From NCBI GenBank assembly GCA_963971425.1, contig OZ020517.1, forward strand, positions 19,186,904-19,250,903: a stretch of DNA of 64,000 nt, written 5' to 3'. Both the position numbers and the translations under genes were made by a program. This document shows positions 22,425 to 34,273 of this stretch, piece by piece; the stretch's first letter is position 1; each line of letters starts with the position of its first letter. The notes under the pieces are model-generated. The model was not told the DNA's origin. It saw only the letters and a program-made list of their open reading frames with translations, and ran no database searches. The stretch is from Bryoerythrophyllum caledonicum. Its lineage: Eukaryota; Streptophyta; Bryopsida; Pottiales; Pottiaceae.

Positions 22425-22435
22425 CACAATTATTA

Positions 22436-23006
22436 CACCGTTCCCTCAATATAGTGTAGACTAGACTATTTGAAATTTCCTACACTAATTTCATTAAATG
22501 CAAATTAAAGTGGTCCACTTCAATTTTCCATCCACATTAAATCATGTCCATTAGAAATAGTGTGGCTTGTTTCAAAATAAAAGACACGGGAATTGATGTG
22601 GATAAGTTTTTACAAGATGTACCCTAAAACCAAAATTATAATATAATAATATAATAATATAATAACATAATAATATTATTTTATAACATAAGAATATAAA
22701 CATAATATTATAATATAATATAACAGAATATAATATTAACATAATAATGTAACATAATAACATAATAATATAATAATAACATAATAATAACATAATAATA
22801 ACATATATGAATAACATAATAACATATATTATAATATTAATATTATATACAATAATAACATATATAATAATAACATATTAATACTATATTAATAACCAAA
22901 ATTGATGTGGTCCACATCAATTTTCATCCAAAACTAGAATTGATGTGGTCCACATCAATTTTCATCCACATTACCTATACCTCCACACTATATTCAGTGA
23001 ACGGTG
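22436..23006. mobile_element. TA-flanked MITE (571 bp), copy 2
   Basis: Left end CACCGTTCCCTCAATATAGTG and right end CACTATATTCAGTGAACGGTG form inverted ends, with TA on both sides. The interior is expanded by a TAATAA-rich microsatellite (about 22640-22900) and by repeats of ATTGATGTGGTCCACATCAA, itself palindromic. Confidence 0.68.
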
Positions 23007-23298
23007 TAGTGGCGAGCCCTCCTCCCAGCTTGCGGGTCCTCCTCCAACCCTCTTTTTTATTTAGGGGCCAACAACACTCTTTTAAAAAAAATTGAGTTTA
23101 TTTTTGGAACTAGAGACCCCCTCAACTGACTGATCATTTTTTTTTTTAAATTTCTCATTATCGATCTAAAAATAGGGGATTTTTGCCCCACCAATGGGTA
23201 CCCGCTTGGGAGCCTGTTTGGGGGCCCGCTTGTCATTAATACGAGGGCGAGGTTTAATATCATCACAGAGATACAACGGCAGCCTGCATTATTAAGCC

Positions 23299-24244
23299 TT
23301 AACCCCTAAAGGACAAGTGTCCAAAATGGGCTTTTTGAAAGTTCAGTTAGATTCCTATGGTGTCAATTTCCAACATTCCTCTTTGAAATTTTTACTATAG
23401 AAAGGCATTACCAAGACCTTAGTGGGAACAATTTTTTGCTAAATTGGACATTTGGTGAAAAAGTTATAGGGTTTTGAATTTCAAATGGGGAGAGCAAGCA
23501 CCTCAGGCACCTCCAATTTTTTTTGCTAAGACACTCTATTGAATGTGAGATTTTCAATATTTGCAAGTAATATTATTTCCCTTCTTGTCGTCAAAAAAAA
23601 ATTCTTGTCTTTAGTGAAAAATAGCATACCAACCCAAGTCAAACATTTTCACACATTGTCACTCATTGTCGGGCAAGGTACCAAAAAAACTTCTTCTTTT
23701 CCACATAAAACCTAGATATTTTTATATTTTTTGCTTTTTTTTTTCCACAACAATATGTGGTGTAATCCTTCTTATTGACCATTTGGATTATCACTCTAAA
23801 ATATATTTAGTTCGCAAAAAATTAAAGTGTGAATTGGCAAATTTCGAACCTCCATTCCTTGCGCAGTTGTTTTGAATATGCTACACCTGTCCTTTACGTC
23901 TAAAAATTGGTGTATAAGGAACTAACATCATGCTTAACAAGATGGTGATGGATTTAGACCTTGTGTAGTGCAATAATTTGTCACTAAGTCAAAGTCTTTT
24001 GACCCCAGTGAACGTAGGGAAGAAAATGAACCATTTGCTTGACTTGAAACACTATAATCTTTCAATCCGTGCGGTCAAAGTTTATGAAATTTGACAAATA
24101 TATATTACTTAACAAGTCATAATTGAGATCCTACGGTCAGAACTAGAAATCAAAGTTTTTGATTCCTCTTTTGTTCATTGCGCTGGAATCCAACAATTTT
24201 GAAGTGTATTTGGTGTAAAACTGTCATGGTACTGTAGGGGTTAA
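23299..24244. mobile_element. TTAA-flanked family, complete copy (946 bp)
   Basis: Starts TTAACCCCTAAAGGAC and ends GTACTGTAGGGGTTAA. The target-like TTAA and C-rich tips are those expected of piggyBac-type elements. No coding capacity. Confidence 0.68.
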
Positions 24245-24533
24245 TTAAAAATGGAAGTGCGCGGAAGCTTGAATGAAAGAGCCAAACATATCCATGGTCG
24301 ACTGCGGAACATGGCATCAATGGCTAATGATCTCGTGTGGATACTGGGCATGGATATCTTGCGTCGATACTCGTGCGTACTGGGCGTGTGGGTGGTGTGC
24401 AAACTGTTGTGGATTCTGTTGCCATGTTACTTGTCGGGCGGATCTGGAGGGACGGAAATGATTTAAACTAAAGCCGTAAGTACAACCACTGATGATGTTC
24501 ATATCCACCATGGTAGAATTTCTGTTAGGAGAT

Positions 24534-24938
24534 CTAAGGTTGGATGACCTATAACCACCAACTTAAGCTTGCTGACCTATTTATAGCATTTGTATACGTG
24601 GTAAGACATTTTTTGGGAATTCACAATAGGATTTCATGAATATTGCAATTGTCGTGACCATTTATTTCTTCATATTGAAATTGCTACAAATTTTCAAAGT
24701 GGATAGTAAGCCGTGACCCATTCCTCGACTTACCAAACTCTCTATTTCCACACTAAGTTGTACTAATAACCACTTCTGCATTGACTAAAAACCGGCAGCT
24801 TTGAACCAATCATGAACTAACACCCAATCATATGTGACTTCCTAAAATTTTGGAAATGGGGTGGGTCTGTGGTGGTTTTAGTCCACTTTACCTTGTCCAT
24901 TATGGGGTTCTTGGTGGTTATAGGTCATCCAACCTTAG
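24534..24938. mobile_element. MITE with ~28-bp perfect terminal inverted repeat (405 bp)
   Basis: The left arm starts CTAAGGTTGGATGACCTATA and continues ACCACCAA; the right arm at 24911-24938 is its exact inverse. No clean target duplication is seen. The perfect arms suggest a young insertion or hairpin-forming repeat. Confidence 0.65.
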
Positions 24939-25049
24939 AGGTCATCATGATACATCCTAAGACGACCTTTATTCTTCATCACATGTTTCCTTATGCCCAC
25001 TATGACGTTGAGTGGAAGCCAAGCAAGTTCATACCGCTGGAGGTAGATA

Positions 25050-25230
25050 GAGATCAGAATATATGAATTGCTTGATTGTTTGGGATTGAGGTGATGCAAC
25101 AGCAAACATCGCAAAGGAAGTGGGTTACACAGAAGTCGGTATCGGTATTACGAAGAAGTAAGCTCCTCACCATGCTAACCTCTCAATTACGGATGGTGTT
25201 ATTGTAAGAGATTTGATTGTAGCATACGTT
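25050..25230 (+). repeat. segment similar to 62851-63000
   Basis: Shared pieces in order: ATATAT.AATTGCTTG, TTCT/GGGATT variation, AACCATGCTAGCCTCTCAA-like, GATG.TGTTATTGTAAGAG, TTTGATTG. It could be a decayed copy of sequence upstream of the right-edge gene. Confidence 0.4.
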
Positions 25231-25274
25231 TTCATCAAGCGTTGGACTCAAAAAATCATACTTCCACGAAGCTT

Positions 25275-25835
25275 TTAGCCCCTACACTGCTTTGACAATC
25301 TCACATCAAAAACACTTCAAAATTGTTGATTCTAGTGCAATGAATAAGGAAACAGAAACAATTATTTTCAGTTTTAACCACAGGATCTCAATCAAAACTT
25401 ATTAAGTAACATATTAAAAAAAATCATAAAGTTTGACTGCATGAATTATAAGATTATAGTGCTTGAAGTAGGGAAAATGGTTCACTTTCTTCCTCCGTTG
25501 AGTGGATTAGCAAACTTTGACTTCACTTGGTGTCAAAGTTTTTCCCTACACAAGGTCTAAATTCATTACCATCATGTTAAACATGATAACAATTCCTTGC
25601 ACAAAAATTTTTAGAGGTGGAGAAGGGGTGTAGCAAAACAATTGTGCAAGGAGTGGAGGTTTTAAATCTGCCAATTTACTTTTTATTTTTTTGTGAACTT
25701 GATATGTCTTAGAATGATAATCCAAATGGTCAATAAGAAGGCATACACCACATATTGCTCTAGAAATAATAAAACAATAAAATCATTTATCTCTAAGTTC
25801 TCTGTCGAAAAGAAGAATTTTACGCCCAAGAAATC
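25275..25835. mobile_element. TTAA family, 3'-truncated copy
   Basis: Starts TTAGCCCCTAC and then aligns with the copy at 28927 (CACTTCAAAATTGTTGATTC). Family sequence ends abruptly near 25835. Confidence 0.55.
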
Positions 25836-25940
25836 CAATACATGCACATGATATAGATAGCAGAGAGTTAGTTAGAAAGGATCAGTTGGTCAGCTGCAGT
25901 TAGAGTAAAGTAAGTTAGTTAGTAACCAGGTGGAAGAGAG

Positions 25941-26219
25941 GCCCAGGGCGAATTGACCCCCTCGTTGGGAGTTACCCAAGGGGGCAAGGAGGTGGTGGGG
26001 CCAAACCTGGCCAGTATTTTGTTTTTGGATGGGGCCCTAATTACAGCAAGGGAGGGTCCTCTTCGATATACAATCCCCGTAGGCCCCAAATTTGTCCCCG
26101 AAAGATCCAAAAAAACCCCTGAACCCCCCAAAATAAGAGGGCCGGAAAAATGATCCCATGCAATTATGGCGGGGCCCACCTCGGATAACTTCCAACGAGG
26201 GGGTCAATTTGCCCTGGGC
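25941..26219. mobile_element. Mutator-like MITE with 9-bp target duplication (279 bp)
   Basis: Left end GCCCAGGGCGAATTGACC and inverse right end GGTCAATTTGCCCTGGGC extend to about 35 bp with few mismatches. GGAAGAGAG lies immediately before (25932-25940) and after (26220-26228), the 9-bp duplication typical of Mutator-like elements. Confidence 0.82.
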
Positions 26220-26394
26220 GGAAGAGAGGGACTCTAGGAGTTACAAAGTAGATGTACATGACGATCCTGTGGGGCTTCATCTCCGAGATATGGTCCCTAA
26301 AAATCAGGGTTGGGCTCCTCATGCCTACACCAGTTTCACGGTAAAATCCGATGTGGTTCCCAATCAAACCATTTAGTTACCCTCTTCTGATTTA

Positions 26395-26560
26395 CCTTTT
26401 TAACCATATTATTACCACAATGTTCCCATCGTGTTCCCAATGAGTTCCCATGTTGTTCTCGAGAGTTCCCCATTGTGTTTTCAAATGTGTTCCCTAGCTT
26501 TCCCCCAATCCCAATGCATTCCCCATGTTCCCAAGGAGTTCCCAATGCGTTAACACCTGG
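26395..26560. repeat. degenerate GTTCCCA minisatellite
   Basis: About ten spaced GTTCCC-type units (for example GTTCCCAATG) in 165 bp, with variable spacers. Not coding. Confidence 0.6.
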
Positions 26561-27283
26561 GAACCAATTTACATATTTAAAATTTGATCCAAATTTACCT
26601 TTCGTTCAATGGGGCCCACCACCAATCGTTGGGGCCCCACTCATGGACACACATGTGTGTGAGCTTACAAAAGGCAGGCAGTCCAGGTGGTGAGAGACGA
26701 GAATCAATGGAGATGTAAAAGGACAGGATTAACATGACTTCAAGAGATATCGACTACATGAGTCGACTACATGACGGCCTCATGAGTCACTGAAGTATGT
26801 GCAAGGAAACCAATTATGTAAGTAATTCTCTGTTCAACAGTGGACCTTAGGTCGTGGCTCTCAGGAATGGACAATTATCTTGGTGATAGAGCACAATCGA
26901 GTTCCATGGAATTATTGCCGTCACAGTACCTTGCCCATAAATGTGTGACACTGCGTGAAAATGTTTGACTTGAGTTAATATGTTGTTTTCCAGTGACGAC
27001 AAGATATGATTTTTGACAATATAAAAGAAAATAATATTACTTGCTAGTATTAAAATTTTCACATGTAATAGGGTATCCTAGCAAAGAATAATGCCCTAAA
27101 ATTGACATAGTACAAACCTGCCCAAACCTTTAAAATTCCCCAAGGGTACTTTTGGGAATTTCGGGGTTAGAAGTGGCCATCAATGGTAAAAACCTCACAG
27201 AAAATTGTTCGAAATTGGCATGATAGAACTTGCCCGAGTTTCAAGAAAGCCCGTTTTGGAACATTGATGTAAACAATAAAAAT
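26561..27283. other. intergenic with a TTAA-family remnant
   Basis: 27000-27200 resembles inner TTAA-family sequence (CTTGCTAGTATTAAAATTTT). Elsewhere nothing is recognised. Confidence 0.4.
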
Positions 27284-27426
27284 TTAACCCCTAAAGGACC
27301 AAACGTCCCCCCGGGGTCATTTTGGATTTTGGACATGTACCTACAATTCGAAAAAAAAACCTTTTTACTTGAAGTTTTTTTTCAAGATAGGATCTGATAA
27401 GAGCTTCGTGAAGATATATATATATA

Positions 27427-28030
27427 TCTCTATATATAATAGGCGACAGTCTGTCTGTCCGCCGCTCCCGGTCACGTGACCTTTGGAATTGTCATTTGAA
27501 TCAAATGTGCCCTTTGAATTGAATGTGAACTTTGAAAGAATCCTCCATATGTGCCCTTTGGAGGAATCCTTTATAGTGCCCTTTGGAAGAATCCTTTATA
27601 GTGCCCTTTAGAGGAATCCTTTATAGTGCCCTTTGGGGGAATCCTTTATAGTGCCCTTTTATTCAAATTTGGCTTATTGAGTTTTAAAATTGAATTATGT
27701 ATCAAAAATAGAAAATAAAACCATAATTTCCAACATATTGAAACTATACAATATACTACCTCGGGTACATAAAATATATGATAGTTACCTAAAGACAATA
27801 ACACGTATATGAAATAAATATTGGGTATTTAAAGTGAATAATAGATATATATATAGTACATAATGCGTATATAATGGGTAAATTTGATTTTTGCATTTAC
27901 ATACGTTTATTTAACTTGGGATTGCCCCGGCCAATTGATGACAATGGGGGATAAAATACAAAACATACAAACGTATATTTAACACACCATCCTCCGCTCT
28001 CTCCGTCGGGACGACGGGTATCAACCCTAG
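27427..28030 (+). mobile_element. non-autonomous Helitron (604 bp)
   Basis: Inserted between A (27426) and T (28031). The 5' end is TCTCTATATATAATAGGCGA. The 3' end has the hairpin CCGTCG-GGA-CGACGG (28003-28017), then nine bases and CTAG. These are the textbook Helitron termini, with no inverted repeats or target duplication. No Rep/helicase gene is present. Confidence 0.82.
27548..27660 (+). repeat. 25-bp minisatellite inside the Helitron
   Basis: About five units of GTGCCCTTTGGAGGAATCCT plus TTATA, with single-base differences at the GGA/GAA positions. Confidence 0.75.
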
Positions 28031-28926
28031 TATATATATATATATATATATTTTTGGATTTGTGGTTTGAAAGTTAGTACCACTTAAAGCCAAAAGTGGG
28101 ACTTCGGGCACCTCCAAAAATTTTGACAAAAGTTTCTATTGACATTGAGATTTTTCACACATATAAAGAATATTTCCTTATTTAGAAATTTTCAAAAAAA
28201 AATCTTGTCTTTAGTGTAAAGGCATTTTATTCCAAGTCAAACATTGTCACACATTGTTGGGCAACGGGGGAAAAAAAAATCATCTTTTCCACATTAAACC
28301 GAGAGATCTTCATATTTTTCACTTTTTATTTTTTCAACAACAATATGTGGTGAAAACCTTCTTATCGACCGTTTATATTATCATTTGGATACATACGTAG
28401 TTCACAAAAAAATAAAACGTGAAATGGCAATTTTTGAACCTCCACTCCTTGCACACTTGTTTTGAATATGCTACACCCCTTTTTTACCTCTAAAAATTGG
28501 TGTGTTGGGAAATAACATCATGCTTAAGACAATGGTAAAATATTTAGACCTTGTACAATGCAAAAATTTGATACAAAATGAAGTCAAAGTCAGCTGATCT
28601 ACTCAACGCAGGGATGAAAATGAACCATTGTTTTGACTTTAAACACTAAAATCTATCAATCCGTGCAGAGGATTACAACCAAAATTTGATGGCATGTTTA
28701 TATGGAAGTCTATTTTAAGATCTTATGGTTGAAAATCCAAAATTCACTTTAAAATGTGATTTTCATGTCTCTTTTTGACAGTGGCAGTTTTGGACTGGTT
28801 TTAGAGCGAAATAGGTCGTGGTCCTTTAGGGGTTAAAGACAAAAAATCAAGGACATAGGTGATGTTGGTCTTTTTGTCACCTGTGTGAGAACATATGGTA
28901 TGGCCAATAATGACTGCTTCTATTTG

Positions 28927-29855
28927 TTGAACCCCTAAAGGATTGTGACAATTTCACACCAAAAACACTTCAAAATTGTTGATTCTAGTGCAATGACTAA
29001 GGAGAGAAACAAAACCTTACATACATAGTTTTGACCGTAGGATCTCAATTAAGACTTATTAATTAACATATTCAAAAAAATTCATAAACTTTGATTGCAC
29101 GGATTGAGAGATTATAGTGTTTGAAGTCAAGAAAGTGGTTCATTTTCTTCCTTGCGTCGAGTAGATCAATAGACTTTGACTTCCCTTAGTATCAAATTTT
29201 TGCACTACACAAGGTCTAAATCTTTTGCCATTGTCTTAAGCATGATGTTAGTTCCCTAAACACCAATTATTAGAGGTAGAGAAGGGGTGTAGCATATTCA
29301 AGACAAATGTGCAAAGAGTGGAGGTTTAAAAATTGTTTATTCACGTTTTATTTTTTTGTGAACTAAATATGTCTTTGAATGATAATCCAAACTGTCAATA
29401 AGAAGGTTCTCACCACATGTTGTTGTAGAAAAAATAAAAAGTGAAAAATATGAAGATCTCTAGGTTTTATGTAGAAAAGAAGAAGTTTTTATCCCCACTT
29501 GCTCGAAATGTAAAAAATGTTTCACTTCAGTTAATATGTTTCTTTACACTAAAGACAAGAATTTTTTTTGACATCTTCAATCAAAGTAATATTCTCTATA
29601 TGTATGAAAAATCTCAATGTCCATAGAAACGTTTAGCAAAATTTCTAGGCTGCCCAGAGTCCCCATTTCTAACTTTGAATGGTACTAACTTTCAAACCAT
29701 GAATCTAAAAATAATAATAATAACATCTTCACGAAGCTCTTATCAGGGAATCTTGTTTTAAAATTTCCAAAAAAAGAAGATTTTGTTTCAAATTTTAGGA
29801 CATGCCCAAAATCAAAATCGTCGCCCTAAGGGACACTTGGTCCTATAGAAGTTAA
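28927..29855. mobile_element. TTAA family, near-complete copy (929 bp)
   Basis: Left TTGAACCCCTAAAGGAT, right GGTCCTATAGAAGTTAA. The interior contains the family landmarks GCATGATGTTAGTTCC, GGTGTAGCATATTCAA and AATGATAATCCAAA. Confidence 0.62.
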
Positions 29856-29901
29856 TATTGAAAAAACAAGAATGAAAAAAATTCCAACTTTGACGATAAT
29901 C

Positions 29902-30449
29902 TAAGATAGAGGTACCCAATTCCGATTGGCCACCCAATTACAAATAGTAGAGTATGTATGGAATGGTGCATAATTATGGTAAATGCACGAAATGGTGCAT
30001 GAAGCGACCCAAAACCATCACTAAAAATCTGAAGACTCCAGTCATTATTGGCATTGGGTCATGAAGTGTGCAATTTTGGATTGCTCCATCTCAATTGAGC
30101 TCTCATTGGTGGCCTTGCCTCAAAAGTCGAACAAGGCCAATCGGCATTGGGTACCTCCATGAGTTGATTCTCCATTGGATGTCTTCTCTCGTTTTACTCA
30201 CTCTCACTTATTGGCATTGGGCAAAGGAGGGCACCAAATCTTACCTACTCTACACTTTGATTATGGGCTCCCGTGGTTTTTGGGCTTCTAAATTCTATAT
30301 CAATTGCAAATCTTTGAGATGAAATTTGAAAAAATATTTGTTGAGTTTCATTCCTAATTCCGCATCTTTCTACATAAATGCTTTTAACATACAATGTCAT
30401 TTGAGTTCCGAACTAGCTTAAGTGATCGGAATTGGGTGCCTCTACCTTA
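29902..30449. mobile_element. MITE with TAAG..AGAGG..ACCCAATTCCGAT ends (548 bp)
   Basis: Left TAAGATAGAGGTACCCAATT and inverse right AATTGGGTGCCTCTACCTTA continue as matching CCGAT. No coding content. Confidence 0.6.
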
Positions 30450-30534
30450 CATAGGTGCCTTGCCTCCTACACAACGCTTCATGGCAACCTCAATTGGCTT
30501 CGAAACGTTCGGTAGCTTTGAGCCTCTTTTATTT

Positions 30535-31375
30535 GTAGGATCTCATCAGAAAATTAATATATAACATACTCACAAAATTCCATCAAATTTGACCGCATGA
30601 AGTGAAAGATTATAGTGTTTGAAGTAGAAAAATGGTTCATTTTCATCCCTGCGTTGAGGATCAACAGACTTTGACTTCACTTGGTGCCTATGTTTTGCAC
30701 TATACAAGGTCTAAATTTTATATCATCATGTTGATCATGATATTAATTCTTTGTACACCAATTTTTAGAGGTAGTGAAGAGGTGTAGAATATTCAAAAAA
30801 ATTGTCAAAGGAGTGGAGTTTCAAAAACTGCCAATTTACATTTTGTTTTTTTTTGGAAACAAAATATGTCTTAGAATGATAATCCAAATGGTCAATAAGA
30901 AGGCCTACACCATGTCTTGTAACAAAAGAAATAAAAAGTGTAAAATATGAAGATCTCCAAGTTTTATGTGGAATAGAAGAAGTTTTTTTGGTTCCTTGCT
31001 CGATAATGTGTGGCAATGTGTAAAAATCTTCTATCTTGGGATAGAATGCATTTTTCACTAGAGATAAGAATTTTTTTGACAATATGAAAGGAAATAATAT
31101 TAATTTCTAGTACTGAAAATCTCAAATTTACTAGAGTGTCATGGCAAAAGTTTTTGGAGTTGTGTGACGTGGCCGCACTCCAGAATTTTTTTCTTTAAGA
31201 TGGTATAACATTTGTTCTATAAATCCAATGAGGATAAAAATTATACTCCCACGTACCTCTTATCTTCTTGCATCTCTGTACAAAATTTTAAGAATTGCAA
31301 ATATAAACTGTAACCATGGGAACATGCCTGAGACTTGTAGAAGCCCACCTTGGGACTTTTTCATTTAGGGGTTAA
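30535..31375. mobile_element. TTAA family, 5'-truncated copy
   Basis: Starts mid-family (GGATCTCATCA) and ends CATTTAGGGGTTAA at 31375. Confidence 0.58.
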
Positions 31376-31754
31376 ACTTGCTAGGAGGCCTTACCGCAAA
31401 CAGTGTCTGCTTTAAGGATGACTTTGCCCAGCGTTGGTGGGTGGCAGTGTCAAGTTTCTGTAGGATCTTCAACACATATTTCTACTTCACCCGTGCTTGC
31501 TCATAGCTCTAGAACCTCTGCATAATGCTTTCTTGCTCACTTGTGTTGCAAACCGTGCATCTGTCATCGACCTCCAGGCAAGCTTGCTTTTGCCACACAT
31601 TTACAGCAATACTAGTTTTATGACACAAAGTCATTTTGATCTATTTCACGTGAGGGATATTGCTACTTCATGTGGTAGGCCCGGGCCTATGCTTCACTGG
31701 CATTGGCGAAGACAAGATGCGGAATAGGTAAGCAGAAGGCATGGTCGTTTGTAC

Positions 31755-32235
31755 TTTTGTTTTGTTTTTGTTTTTTTGGACACAAAAAAGGGAACCTTTA
31801 TTGCAAAGAAAATAAATTACAAAGCAAACCCTACTAGGTCTAGCAAGGCTAGGCAAAAGTCCGGGCCAAGTTGTTATTAGAGTTAGAGTTAGGGATTAGT
31901 GTTGAGACTATTAATATCATAAAGCCGCTAGTGAGGGCGTTCATCCACCCACGAAGCGAGAACCGGCTTGTTGCAGCACCACATATCCTTGGAGCATTTT
32001 GTGGGTTTTTCACTCTCCTTCGGCTTTTAAGCACAATTGAATTGAGTCTTTGACCAAACAATCCAACCATAGTCAATAGGGCCAAGCTAAAGCTTGAAGC
32101 GGTGCTTCTATTTAGACCAACAAATGTAATCAAAAGCAACATCATTGCGTTCTTTTCAAAGGCACCAAAAGCACGGTTGTTTTGGGATAAAATAGGGAGT
32201 AGGTAGAATGTAGTGCGGTCACCAAAATGCACGAG
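31755..32235 (-). mobile_element. L1-type LINE, 3' fragment
   Basis: T-rich tract on the plus strand (poly-A side of a minus-strand element) followed by GGACACAAA and TTGCAAAG, matching the 3' end of the large L1 at 55423. Upstream frames resemble the C-terminal tail of L1 ORF2 (a W..W..R-like pattern) with frameshifts. Confidence 0.5.
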
Positions 32236-32247
32236 CGGAGCTAGAGT

Positions 32248-33264
32248 AAGAGCATCCTCAATCCATGCCCTAAAAAAAGGCCCTCAACATCTATAGGAAG
32301 GGGTAATTAGGGAGTCTAAAAAAATCAAAGGCCACGTGAAGACCATTGCACCTCAAGGGCCAAACTCTAAATTAGCCTCAATCTTGCTCCTTAACTTTTT
32401 GTGCGCCATGTGGCAACACTTTCTCATTAATGGAACAAAGATCGAAAAAATTCATTGAAGTTTGAACCAAAAGTACCTCAATTAATTATCACAAGGGCCA
32501 CTTGAAGGGCTCTCTATATGCTACAAATTTGGTAAGTGGGAGGCATGATCTAAAGAACCCTCACTTCATGGAGCTTTGAGTAAGAGAGCATTGAGGCGGG
32601 TTGACCATTGCATGGCCTCAAGAAGAACTCCCGTCTCCATAGAGGGCCGGAGTGAATAAAGTCTTTGTTTGTTCCACCACTAAATCAATGTCCACCAGAC
32701 ACAGGTTTAGTAGTATGGAACTACTCCCCTCTCTCAAGGGTAGATACTATGTAACCAATACGCATGGCCTCAAACTTTGGGGTTGAAGGCCAAATGTAGG
32801 GTGGATTGAGGAGAATCTAAGAGCATTGCCAACAACTCCCTTGATAGCGCTTTAGAACATGGAGACGCATCGTAGGAGGTCAAAGGTAAAAGAAAAGGCT
32901 CTCTATCAAGGCCCTCAAAGCATGTCCTATAGTATGGAGTTGAGGTCTCTAAATTTGATTTTTAGAGGTGCAGTTTTGGGCCACAGGAAAGTGTTGCATG
33001 TGCTTGCTCCACCAATTATCAAAATCCTACCTTTAACTTGTCTTTGGGCCAATATGCTACATGAACAAGTGAAAAGTGACGTTGAAGGCAAGATGAGGGC
33101 ATTATACAAAAGCCTCCCTATTGAATCACCTCTCTACAAAGACTCACAAAATGTGTAGACTGCTCTAAGGGCGCCGGTGGAGCACGTGTAGAATATCCTC
33201 CTGCTCGCTACAATGGTTGTACGTGTCTCAAAGGACTTTAGTGGGGATTGTAGGCGATGCTCTT
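32248..33264. mobile_element. two adjacent MITE-like units with AGAGCAT ends
   Basis: Unit 1 (about 32248-32815) begins AGAGCATCCTCAATCCATGC and ends with a weaker inverse. Unit 2 (about 32818-33264) begins TAAGAGCATTGCCAACAA and ends TTGTAGGCGATGCTCTTA. Both lack genes. Confidence 0.48.
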
Positions 33265-33271
33265 AGACAAT

Positions 33272-33962
33272 TTAACCCCTAAAGACCCAAGAATCCTCTC
33301 GGGTGACTTTTGAAGGTTTAGGGAGATTCTTCTAGTGACAATTTATAACATTCTTCTTTGAAATTTTTACAGTAGATGGACATTAGAAAAAGCTTTGTGT
33401 GAGTACACTTTTTAAAAATCCAACATTAATTAAAAAAAAATATAGGGTTTTGAATTTCAAGTAGGGAGAATAGGCACGTTGGGCAACTCCAAAAACTTTG
33501 CTAGAATACTTTAGTGCTAAATGAGAGATTTTAAATACTAGCAATTAATATTATTTCCTTTCATATTGACCTTAAAAACATTTCTTGTCTTTAGTGAAAA
33601 ATAGCACATCAACCCAAGTCAAACATTTTCACACATTGTCACACATAGTTGGGCAAGCTACCAACTTCCAAGAAGACTTCTTCTTTTCCACATAAAACAT
33701 AGAGATCTTCATATTTTTTACATTTTACTCTTTCTACTACAAGATGTGGTGTAAACCTTTTTATTGACCATTTGGATTCTCATTCTATAAGCTAAAAAAC
33801 GTGGATCAATATTTTTGTAAACTAATGGCCCATGACGTGGACTAAATACGTTAAATGAACCGTATTCTCTACTTCAAATACTATAATCTTATAATCCATC
33901 TTGTCAAAGCTATGAAATTTTGGGAGGATGTTAATAAATAAGTCTTAATTGAGATCCTACAT
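33272..33962. mobile_element. TTAA family, 3'-truncated copy
   Basis: Starts TTAACCCCTAAAGACCCA, carries the family landmarks, and is lost near 33962 after GAGATCCTAC. Confidence 0.58.
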
Positions 33963-34273
33963 AGGAATGGTATCTTGTGAGCGATGAGTGGTGAGCGGTG
34001 AGCAATGAATTTATGACACTTTTTTGTATGGTTTTTATTATGGAATGAAAAGGACCCCCTATCGCCATGGCAATAGGCAAACTATTTTTACAAATTTATG
34101 AAAAAATTGTAGAAGGACAAGAAAATGTGGACCTCCAACTGCATTATATTTTCTAAAATATATAAGTGGCGCCTATGACCGTCGTTAACATTTAGACTAT
34201 TTGGACCTATTGTTAGTCAAAATGGATTTTACTTTATTGATAACCAACACGAAGAAACAAAATGGAGGAATCA
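33963..34273. other. intergenic, nothing recognised
   Basis: Short AT-rich gap with a GAGCGATGAGTGGTGAGCGG-type purine repeat at about 33980. No gene. Confidence 0.4.

Larger units (their letters stand above)
27284..28836. mobile_element. TTAA-flanked family, complete copy split by a Helitron
   Basis: Starts TTAACCCCTAAAGGACCA and ends TGGTCCTTTAGGGGTTAA, an 18-bp inverted end apart from one base. Total 1553 bp; removing the 604-bp Helitron leaves 949 bp, the same size as the other complete copies (929-946 bp). Confidence 0.75.
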
